A DNA stretch of 64,000 nucleotides, from assembly GCF_000715075.1 (NCBI RefSeq), contig NC_134096.1, forward strand, positions 116,124,698 to 116,188,697, written 5' to 3'. The stretch comes from Nicotiana tabacum. Taxonomy: Eukaryota; Streptophyta; Magnoliopsida; Solanales; Solanaceae. Made by a program: the position numbers and the translations under genes. Shown piece by piece: positions 10,368 through 23,327 of this stretch. Numbering within the stretch: the stretch's first letter is position 1; each line of letters begins with the position of its first letter. Under the pieces are notes generated by a model, which was not told the origin of the DNA, did no database searches, and saw nothing but the letters and a program-made list of their open reading frames with translations.

Positions 10368-13300
10368 ATTTCTGTCCTAGGGATTCTACAAGCCGTGTCT
10401 AGTAGAGTCTTGTTTATGAGTGTGTTGTGCACCACACTTATAAGAAGGAGGCTACAGGGCATTTAGGATTGTCACTCTTTCTTCTTACTCTAGATCGTGT
10501 GGTAGAGCTCAGTTATAAGAATTCAAGCTCCTAAATTTTATTTTATTTGTAATACAACGATACTTACATCCAGAAAGACAGTTGGTAAGAGATTGAATGT
10601 GGTTGTGGAAGAGTTAAGTCAAAGGAACTCGATTTTGCATCATGCTTATGATGAGTAAATGTAAGGTCTTGAGAAGATCATGTGTGTACTAAGATGTGTA
10701 AGCTTCTTGATAAGGAGCCCTAAGGCAAGAATATTTATCCACTCATATGGTAAAAAAGAATAAGAGAATCGGAAGGTAGATGCAAGTTTCAGCAAGTAAA
10801 ATAAGCAAGATGAAGAAGGGTACGAGGTACCTAATTAATGAAGATTATCAGTATTTACAATTCAGGCAGAGAAATATAAGCATTTTCAGTTACCTTCAAT
10901 AGGAATAGAGGTGTATACAATTGACCACATCATCTCAATTATGCCATATGGGAGCCAACAAATATAGTTTAAGAGAATGATAGTATATAAGGATCCAGCT
11001 GGGGTTAGAGTAACCCAAAAATAGTGGATGGATTGTTATCATTAGCTAACATTTCTGAAGATAGTGCAAATGTGGTAATAGATCTCCTTGTGAGACACCC
11101 AGATGGTGAACTCTAGAATAGTACAGTCAGATATGAATACTAGAATGTTTAGAAATTTCAGAAGATAGGCAGTGGAATCCTACAAGGAATAAATATTTAC
11201 CTTAGTATGACTCCAGCCCCGAGTAAAAAAAAAAAGAGAATGTTAGGCATTCCGAAGAGCCAATAAGATGAAGCAAGGGGAGCTAAAAGTGAAATAACGT
11301 TTTGTTGAAGTTTTCAGAATAAAGTTATAGACAAAAATATTATCCGGAGAATAAGAAGAGAGTAAATGAAGCATCATGAGTAAGATGTGATATATGAGTG
11401 ATAACGGTAAATCAAAATATGACACGATGACAGAGTCTATAGTCAAGTGAAGGAAAAGACAAGAGGAGACATGACTTGAAACAATAGAAGAGTATAAGCC
11501 ATAAAGTGATATCCTTCTTTCGAGAAATAAGTTGGTGACTCCAATGTGATTACCAGAAGAAAACGTTAGACCCTAGAGTAATAGAAATTAGTATGAGCTG
11601 GTGAACAAGATAAAATGAATATGAATTAGGGACCGAATGATTTGACAATAGCCGGCATCATAAGAATTTTAGAGATCATGTTCCGGCGATAATAAAATGG
11701 ACAACAGAAGTAACCTTTAAAGTTCATTCAGGAAGACGCTTCCCAAAAGCAAGCATGGTGAGCAGAGTTAAGCTTAAGGGACTAAGTGTGCCAGTTGCAC
11801 TTAGTTACACTAAGTGTCACCCTTGTGCGTAAGAAATTCAATTATACCTGGTATAAAAGGGTTACCGCAAGGCGAGTAATATGCCAGTGAAGATGTGAAA
11901 AAAAAACTCCAAAGATGAAGAGGTAAATATGGAATAGTAAAGGAAGAATGCGGTAAAAAGGTGAAAGGAATGAGAATGCATTTATTCAGATCCTACATAT
12001 ATGATATGACTCCAGAACATTATGCAAGCATGACGTTGGGGAGAGGCAATAAGGGTTCTGCACCAGATGATACTGATAAACACGTGGGAATGATCACTCG
12101 ATACATAATGAGCTAGTATAAGAGGTCAGTTAAAATAAAGGGCATAACTCGAGAGTGGTTACGCAGAATATAGATATGAGAATGGACCAACGAGTAGTCT
12201 GTAGTGTATTCAGGAAGAGTCTAGTTATGGCTAGACAAGAGGATACAAATAAATCAAAAGATGGTGCAAGATAAACATAGTGAACCCCAACATAGGGAAT
12301 CCAGTCTCACAGATACGAGATCGCAATTGTTGAAACATTTTCAGATAAGAGTTGGGGTAGTTAAAGGTATTGTATAAGTGTTCCAGAAATAAAAGAGAGT
12401 GCCACTGGGGAGACATTCAAAATTTCAATTCAGAAGCAACCCTACGAGCACAAGGGCACGGAGGTATGTAACTAAGGATAATTATAGGCGAGTAAGAACA
12501 TCAAAGATTCCTTCGGGTATGCGATATAATAAGCTCGTAGCTTTACAGGAGTCAGAGGGTCTCCACTATGTACTACCCCGAAAGACTAGCTGAGGAAATA
12601 AGAAAGAAGTCTTCAACCTAAGCATAGTGATATAAAGACGAAATAGTCTTGTAACAATAGTCTCACTACAATATTGTATACACTTCATAAGAAAGTGGCA
12701 CCATAATGAACGGGAAGTAAAAATCAAAGGTGATATTTGAGATCATATGAGTTACAGGATATTCCAGTATTCGTGGGCAACAAGTGGCAGACGACCAGGA
12801 AAAGTAATTGCTTACATTTAAAGACAACTGAGAAGGAACGAAAGGAAAGCTATGGTGCTAGCAATTTAAAGGAAGATTGTGACTAATATAAATAGATATG
12901 TGTAGGTCGCAAGATAAAGTATGATAGAGCAACAAGGTTTTAGGTAGAAAAGAGTAAGGTTATGAAAAGGTGAGTGAGAAGGTGAAGAGAATAGGTAAGG
13001 CCTCGAGATTAAGCCTATCAAAATAAGAGAGCTGATGGTTTCCATAAGTTATAGAAAGCTCGATACGGTCTAAAGGAACTAAGAGGAGTCTAAGAATATG
13101 AGCAATTAGAAGAGATGAAATGCTGCCCTGGTAGTAGAATAAGGGTGTAATGGTGATAGATAAGAGGATGACGTTTAGGCTTTTGAATGAGTAATGATTT
13201 TAAGAAAAGGGATTTCATGAATTGCATGGGATTAGAATACCCATATAAGATGAATCACGTCGGGATGCTATGAAATACGATTATTGAAGTATAGTATCAC

Positions 13301-13819
13301 CCCTAGGTGGATCAGGAAAATCACTTAAGATGTTCTCCGATGAGACGTGAGCCCTAGTGACAATGTATTACGTAAGATGTCTCAAGTTATCAGTTGTAGA
13401 TATAGATCAACATTAAGGTGAATCAACAATAGATGGATAAAAATTCCAAAATATAACAGTAAGGAAGCATTAAAGGACTTAGATTTATACATATGGGATA
13501 AGTAGTGAGAGAGTAACCTGGAGTTGGGTAGCATACCTCAGTAATAATAAACCGAAGTAAGTGTTATAGTACGGTATGACCTACCTAGATGCACTAAAGC
13601 CATAAGGATAGATAACCAAGGCTAGGAAACAAAATATAACAATAGTGGTACATTCAACAAAGTACCAAGCGAAGAACTTCAGTATACCTATAAATGCCCA
13701 GAGGGACAGCTTGTCGTAGTCCTGTATATGTTCATAAAGTGAGGCGTAGAGATTGGCTAAAAGCTGGAGAAAAATGAGAGAAGAGTCGCATAGGCGCACA
13801 TACAAGGACAAAGTCGTAC
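10368..13819 (+). other. Internal region of the long-LTR element, no readable genes
   Basis: About 3.5 kb of A- and G-rich DNA with stops in all frames. No gag, protease, RT or integrase motif could be recognised on either strand. Either it is heavily decayed coding DNA or a non-coding internal region of a non-autonomous element. Confidence 0.5.
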
Positions 13820-13997
13820 CACTATAAAAAAACTGGAATTAGCTACGAACGTCGTCGCTAATATGTCACTAAATCACCCGTAGCTAGTAGAATTTCTTGA
13901 TAGTTTATCGCTAATCCGTTGCTAAATGAGATTAGCGACGGATTTTTCTGTTTAGCTACAGAATTTGTCCGTCGCTAAAACTAGATTTTTAGTAGTG
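13820..13997. mobile_element. CACTA-type MITE, 178 bp
   Basis: Starts CACTATAAAAAAACTGG and ends TAGTAGTG, i.e. CACTA at both ends in inverted orientation, with an exact 3-bp duplication TAC at 13817-13819 and 13998-14000. Inside are several 'cgtcgctaa' / 'ttagcgacgga' words in both directions, the subterminal repeats usual in Solanaceae CACTA elements. No coding capacity. Confidence 0.8.
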
Positions 13998-14219
13998 TAC
14001 AGACTGCATGATAGAAGGTAGCATTAGTTACAAGATTGGAAACATTCTGACCACGAGTCGTGGCGTGAGAAAGAGGCCTAAAGTGGGGAATGCCCTAGCC
14101 TCTGGATTTATTCATAGAACAGTTGCCAAGATGGCAAAGGACAATATTAAAGTATTCATAAGAGCCATAGGTTATGAGAATGATAAGCGCATCAATCAAC
14201 ATTCGAGGATGAATGTTCC

Positions 14220-14233
14220 AAAGGGGGGAATGA
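14220..14233 (+). other. Polypurine tract of the long-LTR element
   Basis: 'aaaggggggaatga' directly precedes the right LTR start 'tgttacacccc'; this is the expected plus-strand priming site. Confidence 0.75.
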
Positions 14234-16877
14234 TGTTACACCCCATGTTTTTGTACGTGAAAGTATGTCGTAAGTCAATTGATGTAAGCTTGAAAATGAG
14301 ATCTTCTTTGAAAGTATATAAAGTGATTTAATGATGTTACGTCCCATTTTTGCAAGCCTTTAAGAGTTATCATTCAGGGAATAATGTTTCTAAGGGGACA
14401 TGTTATTACACCCCGTACTTCAGACGTCACTGTCATTATAGGATTATCTAATGTAAGCTCAAAAAGGACGAAATCCTTCTACAAGGAGAAGAAAGGTTTA
14501 CCGAAGTCTTAAGTAATTTAAGATGAATATGAGACTTATTAATCATGTTTTAAATAGGTTTAAAGTCATGATATGACTATATATGATGTTTGGATATGAA
14601 ATATAAAGTTTGGAAAAATCGGATTTAAGTTGTGGAAAAACCGACTAAGGATTTGCCTTGTAATGAAGCTTTTTGAGCAATACATTTTGTAAGTTTTTAA
14701 TGTCTTTTTGGGACATATTATATACAAAATTTAAGGTCTTTGAGTCTAGTTTCTAACTCATTTAACCGTTCATCGATACGATATCGGAGTAGAGAGATAT
14801 TCTCATTTTTGCGAGACTGCGCAAGCAGCACCCCTGGGACCTACAAAGTCGGGGAAAAGTTCTAGCTTGTATTTAAGTCAATTTACATTCGTTTTAACTC
14901 ATTTTTCTGGTCCAAAACAGTATCTAAATCCTACTAAATGCTCTCCAATGGTTTCTCCATGATTCTAGGGTGAGAACCTAAGATGAAAACATGAATCCCA
15001 CGCTAGAAATCATATGGTGCTTGCTAGAACGTAGTTCTTCGTCTTGTGGCTGTTTTGGAGGGTTCTTCAAAGGTAAGTAACCTCAGATTTCGTGTTGTTC
15101 TTATTTATTAAGGTAATAATCAGTCACTCTTTCATATATATTATATTTTCAAGGCGAACTACAAGTGTTTACACACCAACTTGAATACCAAAAGTTGATT
15201 CAAGAAGAGAATACAACACCTATAATGATGTGGTGTTATTGAGGTTAGTCGTGGGCTGTGCTTCGCTGAAATTTCGTGTTGTTTCTACTGTTTAATGTGA
15301 GTATAAAATCCTACTACATGTACTTGAAGTTGTTTGTGTGTTGGTTGAGCAAAATACTACAAGAGGAGACTTGAAATAGTTTGAGATGTTATGGGTTTTA
15401 ATGGACTGTTTTGGAAAGGTTATTTCCATGAACTATAAATGGCTGGAAAATGGGGAAAATAACTTTATTATGATATTGTTTCTGTTTTTATGCATGTCTA
15501 TATGTTTATCAAGTGAATTGGTGAAAGAAGCATACAAAACTTGAGATTGGAAGTGAAGATTAGCTTAAGTCACTTCTATGGTGTTGTATTTCCATCGAGG
15601 GCTATTGTAAGCTAAATATAACTTGGATTTTGACTTGAAGCTACTGTAGGAGGTATGTATATTGTGTTATTGCATGTGCTTAAGGTTTTATTAATATAGA
15701 TTAAGTTAAATGGATAGACTAGACATGAACTAGTAAATAAAGTTGTTAATTGAGGATAATTGGAGTTGTGTATTATTTTCTTTGTTATAAATATATGGTA
15801 TAAGGCTGGAATCATTGGTGAATTACTTCATTATCATGTTAATGATACTAGTAAGTTAAAGTAAGAAGTCTATAAGGGGTGATATGGGGTATACGGATTC
15901 CAATTGGGCTTGTAGCTCGTCGTGAAGTAGTTGTGACTTGTTGTTGTTATATGGTGTCTTGTTATTGATAATTATGTATTGTTGGATTTCTCTGGTCATT
16001 GTTATTGGTATATGGTATTGGAGGACACTCTTGTTACAGGGGAGATGCTTCCCAACTTTACATAAACGGGCTACTAATTTAATTTGCGGACTTAGCCTTT
16101 ACTCAACATTGATTTTGAATCTCCTTATGCTATGGTAGATTGAGTTGAGTTGTTTGAAGAATTGCTTGGAAGCTATTAAGGACTAAATGGAGTTAAGGTA
16201 TGTTAAGGCTATCCATTATTTCCTTTTGGCATGATCCATATGATATAAATGAAACGTGCAAACGCGGAACTTTCATAAATGATTCTATTCATAGAAGTAC
16301 TAGGGATTCCTATGTTCTTGATTCTACATGTGTCCTACTATCATATCGTCTGTTCATGGGTCTCATGACATTCTGAGAGATCTTATTGACTTACTTCATC
16401 ATGCATTGCATTCATTTATACATGTATATTGACCTTTGACCATATAGCGTTATATACGCGTATAGTCTATATATATGGGGTATGGGAAAAGGTTATGGCG
16501 TTATATACGCACCACCACCTGATCAACTGGTATACGTTGATGATTTCTCCCACAGTGATTTAGATGATATGATGGGATGCCCTTAGAGGCTTGATGATAT
16601 TATGTGCGCATATACCTATGCATGGTATGGTATTTATACGCACATGCATGACATTATAAAATTTTCATGATTCACAGAGCTATTCAAAATTACAGGTTGT
16701 GTTCTTTACTCCATGTTTCTTTCATGTCTTTTATATACTGCTATCATGCCTTACATACTCGGTACTTTATTTGTACTGACATCCCTTTTGGGTCGGGATG
16801 CTGCGTTTCATGCCCGCCAGTCCCGATAGACAGGTTGAGTGTCCTCCTAGTAGGCTATCATCTCAACGAAAGGTGTT
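14234..16877 (+). repeat. 3' LTR of the long-LTR element, truncated
   Basis: Collinear with 7316-~9956 of the left LTR. Similarity ends at 'aaggtgtt' (16877), where unrelated Tat antisense-ORF DNA begins. The last ~395 bp present in the left copy are missing. Confidence 0.75.
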
Positions 16878-17562
16878 AGATGCGGCTCAAAAGGAGCATG
16901 TCTGGTGGAACAGGTAAAGATCTTTGAAGTTAGTGATGATGAGTTAGACATGGAGACTAACGGCCAAACCTCACAGGTCCAACAGAAAGTTGACAGGATT
17001 GACCAACTTCGAGCCGAGATGAACGAGGTCAAGGCCATGGTCGATTTTTGTGGAAAGGAAAAATGGACCGATTGGATTCGGAGAAAGAGACTGTCCAGGA
17101 GCAACTGGCATCATTGGAGGTCCAACTCCGAGTGGCGAGAGAGAAAGCGGAAGCACGGGCTCAACGAATCAAAGGCCTTCAGTCTCAACTGGGTTGGCCA
17201 TTGCTGAACGGGATACCCTTGGCAATGAGCTCAAAACAGCGAGGTCTGTGTCGGAAACAACCAGGGTCGATCATGAGGAGATGGTGGCCCAGTATAGGGC
17301 TGGCGCCGAGGCAGCCCCAGACCATCTGAAAGTTACTTTTGAGTACGTGAAGTGGCTGTCCCGAAGGGAGACTCTCGAGGAGGTCCATGCCCGGGGTTTT
17401 GACATGTCGGCCAAGATTGATGCGAAAAGGCTCGAGGCCGAGTCCAAGAAGCTGGCTAACCCCGAGGAAGAGGAAGGCTTTGAGAGCTCCGGCAAACTCG
17501 AGGATGGAGAAGACCCCGGCGGCCCCGGTGACGAGGCAGGTTCTGGTAAAGATCGGGCTTAG
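16878..17562 (+). pseudogene. Tat antisense ORF, 3' fragment (coiled coil)
   Basis: A chain of frames reads EQVKIFEVSDDELDMETNG, then QVQQKVDRIDQLRAEMNEVK; shifts at ~17045 to LDSEKETVQEQLASLEVQLR; and shifts again at ~17200 to LAIAERDTLGNELKTARS and KRLEAESKKLANPEEEEG, ending GKDRA before TAG at 17560-17562. Heptad-like leucine and charge spacing predicts a long coiled coil. At least two frameshifts make it non-functional. Its 3' end faces the 3' end of pol on the other strand, the expected convergent layout. Confidence 0.6.
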
Positions 17563-18764
17563 GTGCCTTAGGGATTTTTCTTTGTTTTTGCATTTTGTTC
17601 ATTTTGTTGGGGCCGTTATCATTGGCCTTCGTAAAGACTTTTATTGGAATGTATATACGACTTTTTTCCCTTTGGAAATTTTCGAGTTCGTTTCTTTTGG
17701 CTTCCTCTTTATGATTGCAAAAATTTCAAATGCCTTAGGACGGAATAAAACGTATGTAATAAGGTCTTGTTCAGAGGTTCGAACAAGGCTCATTCTCGAT
17801 GTAATTTTGTTTGAAACTTGTGCGGGGCTCGGTATGACCGAAATCTTTCCCCGAAGTGCTTGTTTAGATGTTTTTAGATTATAGTTTTACCGAGGGTAGC
17901 CCTTGAACCGGTTTCAAATTTTTGAAGGCCTTATGTTTTGATTACGGGCTTCGGACGTCTACGAGCCATTTCTAGGGTGGCCATAGCCTTTTAAGTTCAG
18001 GTATTGCCTAATAGGCTTTATACCTCCGGGCTTTGATACTCGAGCTGTCCAAACTTGCCTTGGCTGACAGTCCCCGAGTGGGGGTGTCCGTAGCCTTTTA
18101 AGTTTAGGCACTGCCTAATAGGCTTCTGTGCCCCCGGGTTTCAATAGCCCGAGTCGTCCGAGTTTGCCTTGGAAGACAGTCCCCGAGTGGGGGAGATCTC
18201 TTAGATCCGGATAGAGGTGGCCCTTGGGCTCGATATCCTTAAGGAACAAAATATAATAGTCTTAAGGGGCAAAATATGTATCTGCAAGGTAGAAACTTTC
18301 TTTCATTCTTGTGTGCAATATACAAGATTGCAAGTGTGTACAAGCTTCGAGTTATGGCTTAGATGGTCTATGCGAGCATGGTTCATTTGACCGTTTGAAC
18401 CTTACAATAAATCCTATCTGCCGAGTCCAAACCGTTCAAACATAAAGTTTCCTTCCTTGCTAAAATCATTACCAGAGGGTGATGACCCCTAATATTCGAG
18501 GTTGATCGTCGAGAGGGCTCAGATACTGTTGACATGACCATCGATTCCTGTTCATAATCGGTCTTTGATTCTAAGTTAGCACGATCCACTATTTCCTCAT
18601 TAAAAACCTTACCGAAAAACCCATTTGGAACAAAACTGGTTCAAGGGAAAAAGAGTGCAACGTGTGCTTTTAGTCCTAATAGCTGCACCATTCTTTGGTT
18701 GTTGACTGCAAGTGTTAGTCCAATTCACAATATATGTAAAGGAAAGAATGAATGGGGTTGTACC
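17563..18764. other. Spacer between the Tat antisense ORF and pol
   Basis: Non-coding on both strands apart from the tandem repeat at 17984-18193. Its position between two convergent 3' ends suggests it carries terminator or polyadenylation signals for both transcripts; none was firmly identified. Confidence 0.4.
17984..18193. repeat. Imperfect tandem repeat, ~107-bp period, two copies
   Basis: 'tagccttttaagtt' starts at 17984 and 18091, and 'cagtccccgagtggggg' closes both units. Units differ at scattered sites. Tandem repeats in the 3' untranslated region are a known habit of Tat/Ogre elements. Confidence 0.7.
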
Positions 18765-19672
18765 TTAGCTGTAGTATCGTTTTAAGTGGGTTATGTTCCA
18801 GGTGTTTGGTAGTTTCTCACCGTTCCCTGATTTGAGTTTGTATGAACTTTTACCCGTAATCTCGATAATTCTATATATACCTTCCCTATTCGGTCCCGGC
18901 TTCCCTTCGTTCAGGTTTTGGGTGTTCAGTGTCACCTTTCTTAATACCAAGTCCCCGATATTGAAGTTTTGGAGGCTAGCTCTTCGGTTGTAACACCTTT
19001 TGATCCATTGTTTTTGGGCGCAACCGAACGAGGGCGGCCTCGCACCTCTCGTCTAATAGTTCCAGGCTCGTGCTCATGGCCTCCTCGTTTGAATCTTTGG
19101 TCCATATCAAAACCTGAAACTCGGTTCTCCTACCTCGACCGGTATTAGCGCTTCGGCACTATAGACCAACGAGAACAGGGTGGCCCTGATACTGGATTTT
19201 GAGGTCATACGATATGCCCATAAGACTTTGGGCAAAATTTCCTTCCATTTTTCTTTGGCGTTGGTCAATCTCTTCTTAAGGTTTTGGAGTATGGTCTTGT
19301 TTGTAGACTCCACCTGCCCATTCCCACTAGGGCAATAGGGTGTTGATATGACTCTTTTGATCTTATAGTCTTCGAAAATTTTTCTCACCTTAGTGTCGAT
19401 GAACTGCTTCCCATTATCACATACGATCTCGACCAGTATTTCGAATCGACATATTATGTAATCCCAAATAAAATCAATAACTTCTTTTTCCCTTACTTTC
19501 CCAAATGCCTGAGCTTCAACCCATTTAGAAAAATAGTCAGTTACCGGGTGCCCATGGCAGGAGACCGACGATGTCCATTCCCCATTTCATGAATGGCCAA
19601 GGTGACAAGACCAAATGTAGTAGCTCCCGGCTAATGGATCATCGGTGCGTGCCTCTGAAATCCGTCACGTTT
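18765..19672 (-). pseudogene. Tat integrase (core and C-terminus), broken
   Basis: On the minus strand, 19388-19107 reads YKIKRVISTPYCPSGNGQVE, with the catalytic Glu in GQVES, and VLWAYRMTSK, a typical Ty3/gypsy integrase core end. 18950-18765 reads VLRKVTLNTQNLNEGKPGPN and HLKRYYS, the C-terminal domain that binds DNA. The Zn-finger and first core aspartates between 19388 and 19672 are interrupted by stops. It would join retroelement cDNA to the host genome if intact. Confidence 0.75.
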
Positions 19673-21007
19673 TCATACAAACTCCTTCGCATCTTTCTCC
19701 ATGTCGATCCAGTAATAATCGACTCTGATTATCTTACGAACCAACGATTCGGCACCTGAATGGTTCCCGCAGGTGCCTTCGTAAAATTCCCTCAAGATAT
19801 ATTTGATATCTCTCGGTCCCAGACATATGGCGAGCGGGCCATCGTATGTTCTCCTGAATAGGGTGTTATCTTCGGACAGGCTGAACCCGTCCGTCTTCGT
19901 GCGTAGAGCTCTTGATTCTTTAGGATCCGAGGGCAACTTCCCGGACTTCAGATAATCTATGTATTTGTTTATCCAGTCCCAGGTTAGACTTGTCGAGTTT
20001 ATCTCGGCGTGGCCTTCCTCCACTACCGATTTCATGAGCTGTACGACCATTCCCAAGCTGAATTCATCACCATTAACCGAAGATCCCAAGCTAGCTAGAG
20101 CATCGGCTTCGCTGTTTTGATCCCGGGGTACATGTTGCAAAGTCCACTTTTTGAATCGATGTAGTGTTACCTGTAATTTGTCCAGGTATCTTCGCATTCG
20201 GTCCTCTTTTAGTTCGAACGTCCCATTGACTTGATTCACCACAAGGAGGGAATCACACTTAGCTTCGATCATCTCGGCCCCCAGGAGTTTTGCCAGTTCG
20301 AGACCTACAATCATGGCTTCATACTCGGCTTCATTGTTAGTCAATTTTATAGTTCTAATAGATTTCCTAACTACATTACCCGTCGATGGCTTTAATACGA
20401 TGCCAAGTCCGGACTTTTTTGCGTTCAAGTCACCTTCCGTAAAGAGGGTCCAGATCCCCGAGGAAGTCCCCGAGTTTAACAACAATTCCCTTTCAATTTC
20501 GGGTATTAGGGCCGGCGTGAAGTCGACCACGAAGTCTGCCAAAATTTGGGATTTGATGGTGGTTCGGGGTCGATATTTGATATCGTACCCGTTGATTTTC
20601 ACGGCCCATTTGGTCAATCGTCCCGATAGCTCAGGTTTATGCATTATCTTTATCAACGGGTAAGTAGTTACGACACATATGGGATGGCATTGAAAAGAGG
20701 ACTTTAACTTCCTGGAGGCGCTTAGCAAAGCGAGCGTCAATTTTTCCAGGTGAGGATACATAGTTTCGGCCTCACCTAGAGTCCTGCTAACATAATAGAT
20801 AGTAAATTGCGTACCTTCCTCTTCCCGGACTAGGACTCCATTTACCACTATCTTGGATACCGCTAAGTACAGGTATAACTGCTCGTATGCCTTAGAGTAT
20901 GAAGCAAAGGCAGGCTCGAAAGGTACCGCTTGAGTTCTTCCAAGGATTGTTGGCACTCCGGGGTCCATTAGAAGTAATTCTTCTTCTTCAATAACGAGAA
21001 GAACCAA
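19673..21007 (-). pseudogene. Tat dual RNase H region (444-codon open frame)
   Basis: This minus-strand frame is still open over 444 codons. Its first part (YYVSRTLGEAETMYPHLEK) is the Ty3/gypsy RNase H; a linker follows, then a second RNase H of the archaeal-like type: LFTEGDLNAKKSGLGIVL, LTNNEAEYEAMIVGLELA, CDSLLVVNQVNG and HVPRDQNSEADALASLGS. Two RNase H domains in a row are diagnostic of Tat. The first catalytic Asp of the second domain, usually in TDG, is Glu here (TEG), which probably disables it. The end of the frame holds the integrase zinc-binding start (NHSGAESLVRKI). The frame start is not natural: RT should be fused upstream. Confidence 0.8.
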
Positions 21008-21720
21008 TGACTCTTATCGGAGGATCTAGATATAAATCGGCCGAGGGCGGATATGCGTTCGGTTAGCCTATGGACGACCTTAACATTATCCACCACAGTG
21101 ATATCTTCTATAGCTTTGATTTTGTCCGGGTTGATCTCAATTCCACGATTGGACACCATGAACCCAAGGAACTTTCCGGATCCGACCCCAAATGCGCATT
21201 TCTCCTGGTTCAGCTTCATATTGTATTTCTTCAATATATCGAAGGTTTCCTATAAATGTTTCAAGTGGTCATCTGCTCGTAGGGACTTAACCCCCATGTC
21301 GTCAATGTAAATCTTCATTGATTTTCCTATTCATTCTTTGAACATTCGGTTTACTAAGCGTTGATAGGTGGCACCAACATTTTTTAGTCCGAACGACATT
21401 ACGTTATAATAGTAGGTGCCGAACTTAATGATGAAGGAAGTTTTTACTTGATCGCCCGGGTCCATCCGGATTTGGTTGTACCCCAGAATAAGCGTCGAAA
21501 AAATTGAGTACCTCATGCCCAGTCATTGCATCGATCATTCGATCGATGTTAGGCAAAGGAAAAGAGTCCTTGGGGCACGCCTTGTTTAAGTCTTTGTAAT
21601 CTACGCACATTCTTAACTTAATTCCTCTTTTAGGTACGACTACTACGTTAGCCAACCAATCCAGGTACTTAACTTCCCGGATGCAACCTATTTTAAGGTG
21701 TTTGGATACCTAGTATTTGA
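21008..21720 (-). pseudogene. Tat reverse transcriptase, broken
   Basis: Minus-strand frames read VVVVPKRGIKLRMCVDYKDL and KDSFPLPNIDRMIDAMTGHE, then NQIRMDPGDQVKTSF and MSFGLKNVGATYQRLVNRMF, then the catalytic box YIDDM near 21310, and LNQEKCAFGVGSGKFLGFMV. These are RT fingers, palm and thumb in order. Frameshifts near 21470 and stops near 21330 and 21250 separate the pieces. The catalytic YIDD itself is preserved. Confidence 0.8.
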
Positions 21721-22093
21721 TAAATGCATGCTTGACTTCGAACTGAGGCCTCATTTTCTGCTTAACCGGGTGGAACTTCGGGTCCAAGCTTAGCTCATGA
21801 GTGGTTACTTCTAGCGGGATTCCTGTCATATCTAAATAGGACTAGGCGAAACAATCAACGTTAGCTATAAGTAATTGAATGAGTTTTTCCCTAAGCTCAG
21901 GGGTCAACCCTGTGCCCAGATATACCTTCCAACCAGGCAGATGCTCGATCAATACGATTCATTCTACCTCATCGACCGGTAACTTGGTGGCATCCGAATC
22001 ATCAGGGGCTATGAATGATCTAGGAACTCAATAATCATCATCGTCGCCTATCTCTTCCTTCTCCGGTTTGGTCGGAGCAGGTATCGGTGATTT

Positions 22094-22534
22094 CTATTTA
22101 GTTTCTGACTCCGAATTCTTTGATGTCGAGAGTGCAGACACCGAGATCACCTCATCGACCGCGAACATTTCTCTTGCGGCCGGTTTCTCTCCGTAAACTG
22201 TCTTGATTCCTTCCGGTGTGGGGAATTCTAATGCTTGGTGAAGTGTTGAGGGTATTGCCCTCATGTTATGAATCCATGGCCTTCCGAATAGAGCGTTATA
22301 TCTCATATCTCCTTCAATCATATAGAAATTTGTTTCTTGGATGGTCCCGATGGTGTTTACCGGCATGGTTATCTCCCATTTAGTAGTTTTGCATGCCATG
22401 TTGAATCTGTTTAGAATTCGGACCGCATGTACTATTTGGTCTTGTAGACCCAATTGTTCCACGACCATCGATCTGATGATATTGGCCGAGCTACCTGGAT
22501 CAATTAACACACACTTAATTTGAGATTTATTCAT
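22094..22534 (-). pseudogene. Tat aspartic protease domain
   Basis: The 146-codon minus-strand frame has VLIDPGSSANII, the active-site aspartate motif as seen in this lineage, and later GDMRYNALFGRPWIHNMRA, the second conserved block (Y-N-x-L-x-G-R-x-W). It would cleave the Gag-Pol polyprotein. Flanking frames are interrupted, so the domain is only a relic. Confidence 0.75.
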
Positions 22535-22800
22535 GAGTACAGATATTACCAGTGCATCATTATGTGGTTGTATGATTCTTTCAGCGTCCCCGTCATTGAA
22601 AGATACGGTTACCTCCGGTACGTAATCTCGAGTCCGTTTTCCCTTGTAATAGACACCTTAGTGAGTTTTGACATCGGTCTGCGAGGGATGTCAACTCCGC
22701 CCATTATCATGATAATGATGTGCTGGGGTTCCTCTTTCTCGATCTGCTTGTTGGAGTCCCTATTCCTAAAGTGAATTTTGGCTCGATCACTCAGAAATTC

Positions 22801-23327
22801 TCAGAGGTGTTCGTTATTGAATAACCGGGCTACTTCTTCCTTTAGTTGTCGACAATCCTCGGTTCTATGGTCGTGAGTGCCATGATACTTGCACATTAGG
22901 TTAGGGTCCCTTTGGGCAGGATCAGACTGCAATGGTCGAGGCCATTTGGTATCTTTGATGTGTCCGATGTACAATACTAGCAACATCGATACTAAAGTTA
23001 TATTCCGATAATATCGGTGCCTCCCGGGCCCCGAGTGACCTGTTAAAACCGCTCTTGCTCATGAGCCCCCGACTATTCTGGCCTCGATCAGTCCTTTTTT
23101 TTTATTCCTCGCAGGATTGCGTCCGGACCCATTACTCCTTCGATCTCCGTTAAAAGGTTTATACCAATCTCTGTTTGATCTTGGTTCATGATCGATGGTT
23201 CTTTTGGGTTTGTCACTAGTTCTGATGTGATAAACGGACCCGGAAGGGGCCCCGAGCTAGTCGTCTTCGACTCTAATTTTTTATTGGTACCTGTTATGGA
23301 CGTCGACCCAAGTTATCGCTGGGTATT
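22801..23327 (-). pseudogene. Tat gag, C-terminal part with CCHC-like knuckle
   Basis: The minus-strand frame at 22986-22801 reads CKYHGTHDHRTEDCRQLKEE, a C-x3-H-x4-H-x4-C variant knuckle, then VARLFNNEHL. Upstream to 23322 the frame is broken. The Athila-type element split gag at 23327/23328; the upstream part continues at 38304. Confidence 0.65.
23323..23327. repeat. Target-site duplication of the Athila-type element, left
   Basis: 'gtatt' directly before LTR start TG; exact copy at 38299-38303. Confidence 0.85.

Larger units (their letters stand above)
7316..16877 (+). mobile_element. Long-LTR Ty3/gypsy-type element (degenerate, 3' truncated)
   Basis: Two related long terminal repeats (7316-10351, 14234-16877) flank 3.9 kb of internal DNA with a tRNA-iMet-like primer site and a polypurine tract. 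The ~3-kb LTR and iMet primer site recall the Tekay/Del lineage, but no gag or pol domain is readable, so it may be a non-autonomous derivative. The right LTR stops ~395 bp early and the Tat ORF resumes far downstream of where it broke, so a deletion removed both ends and no target duplication remains. Confidence 0.75.

Noticed and set aside
10368..13819. Degenerate gag-pol inside the long-LTR element
   Set aside because: Looked for RT, integrase and protease motifs in six frames by eye and found none; left as unassigned internal DNA.
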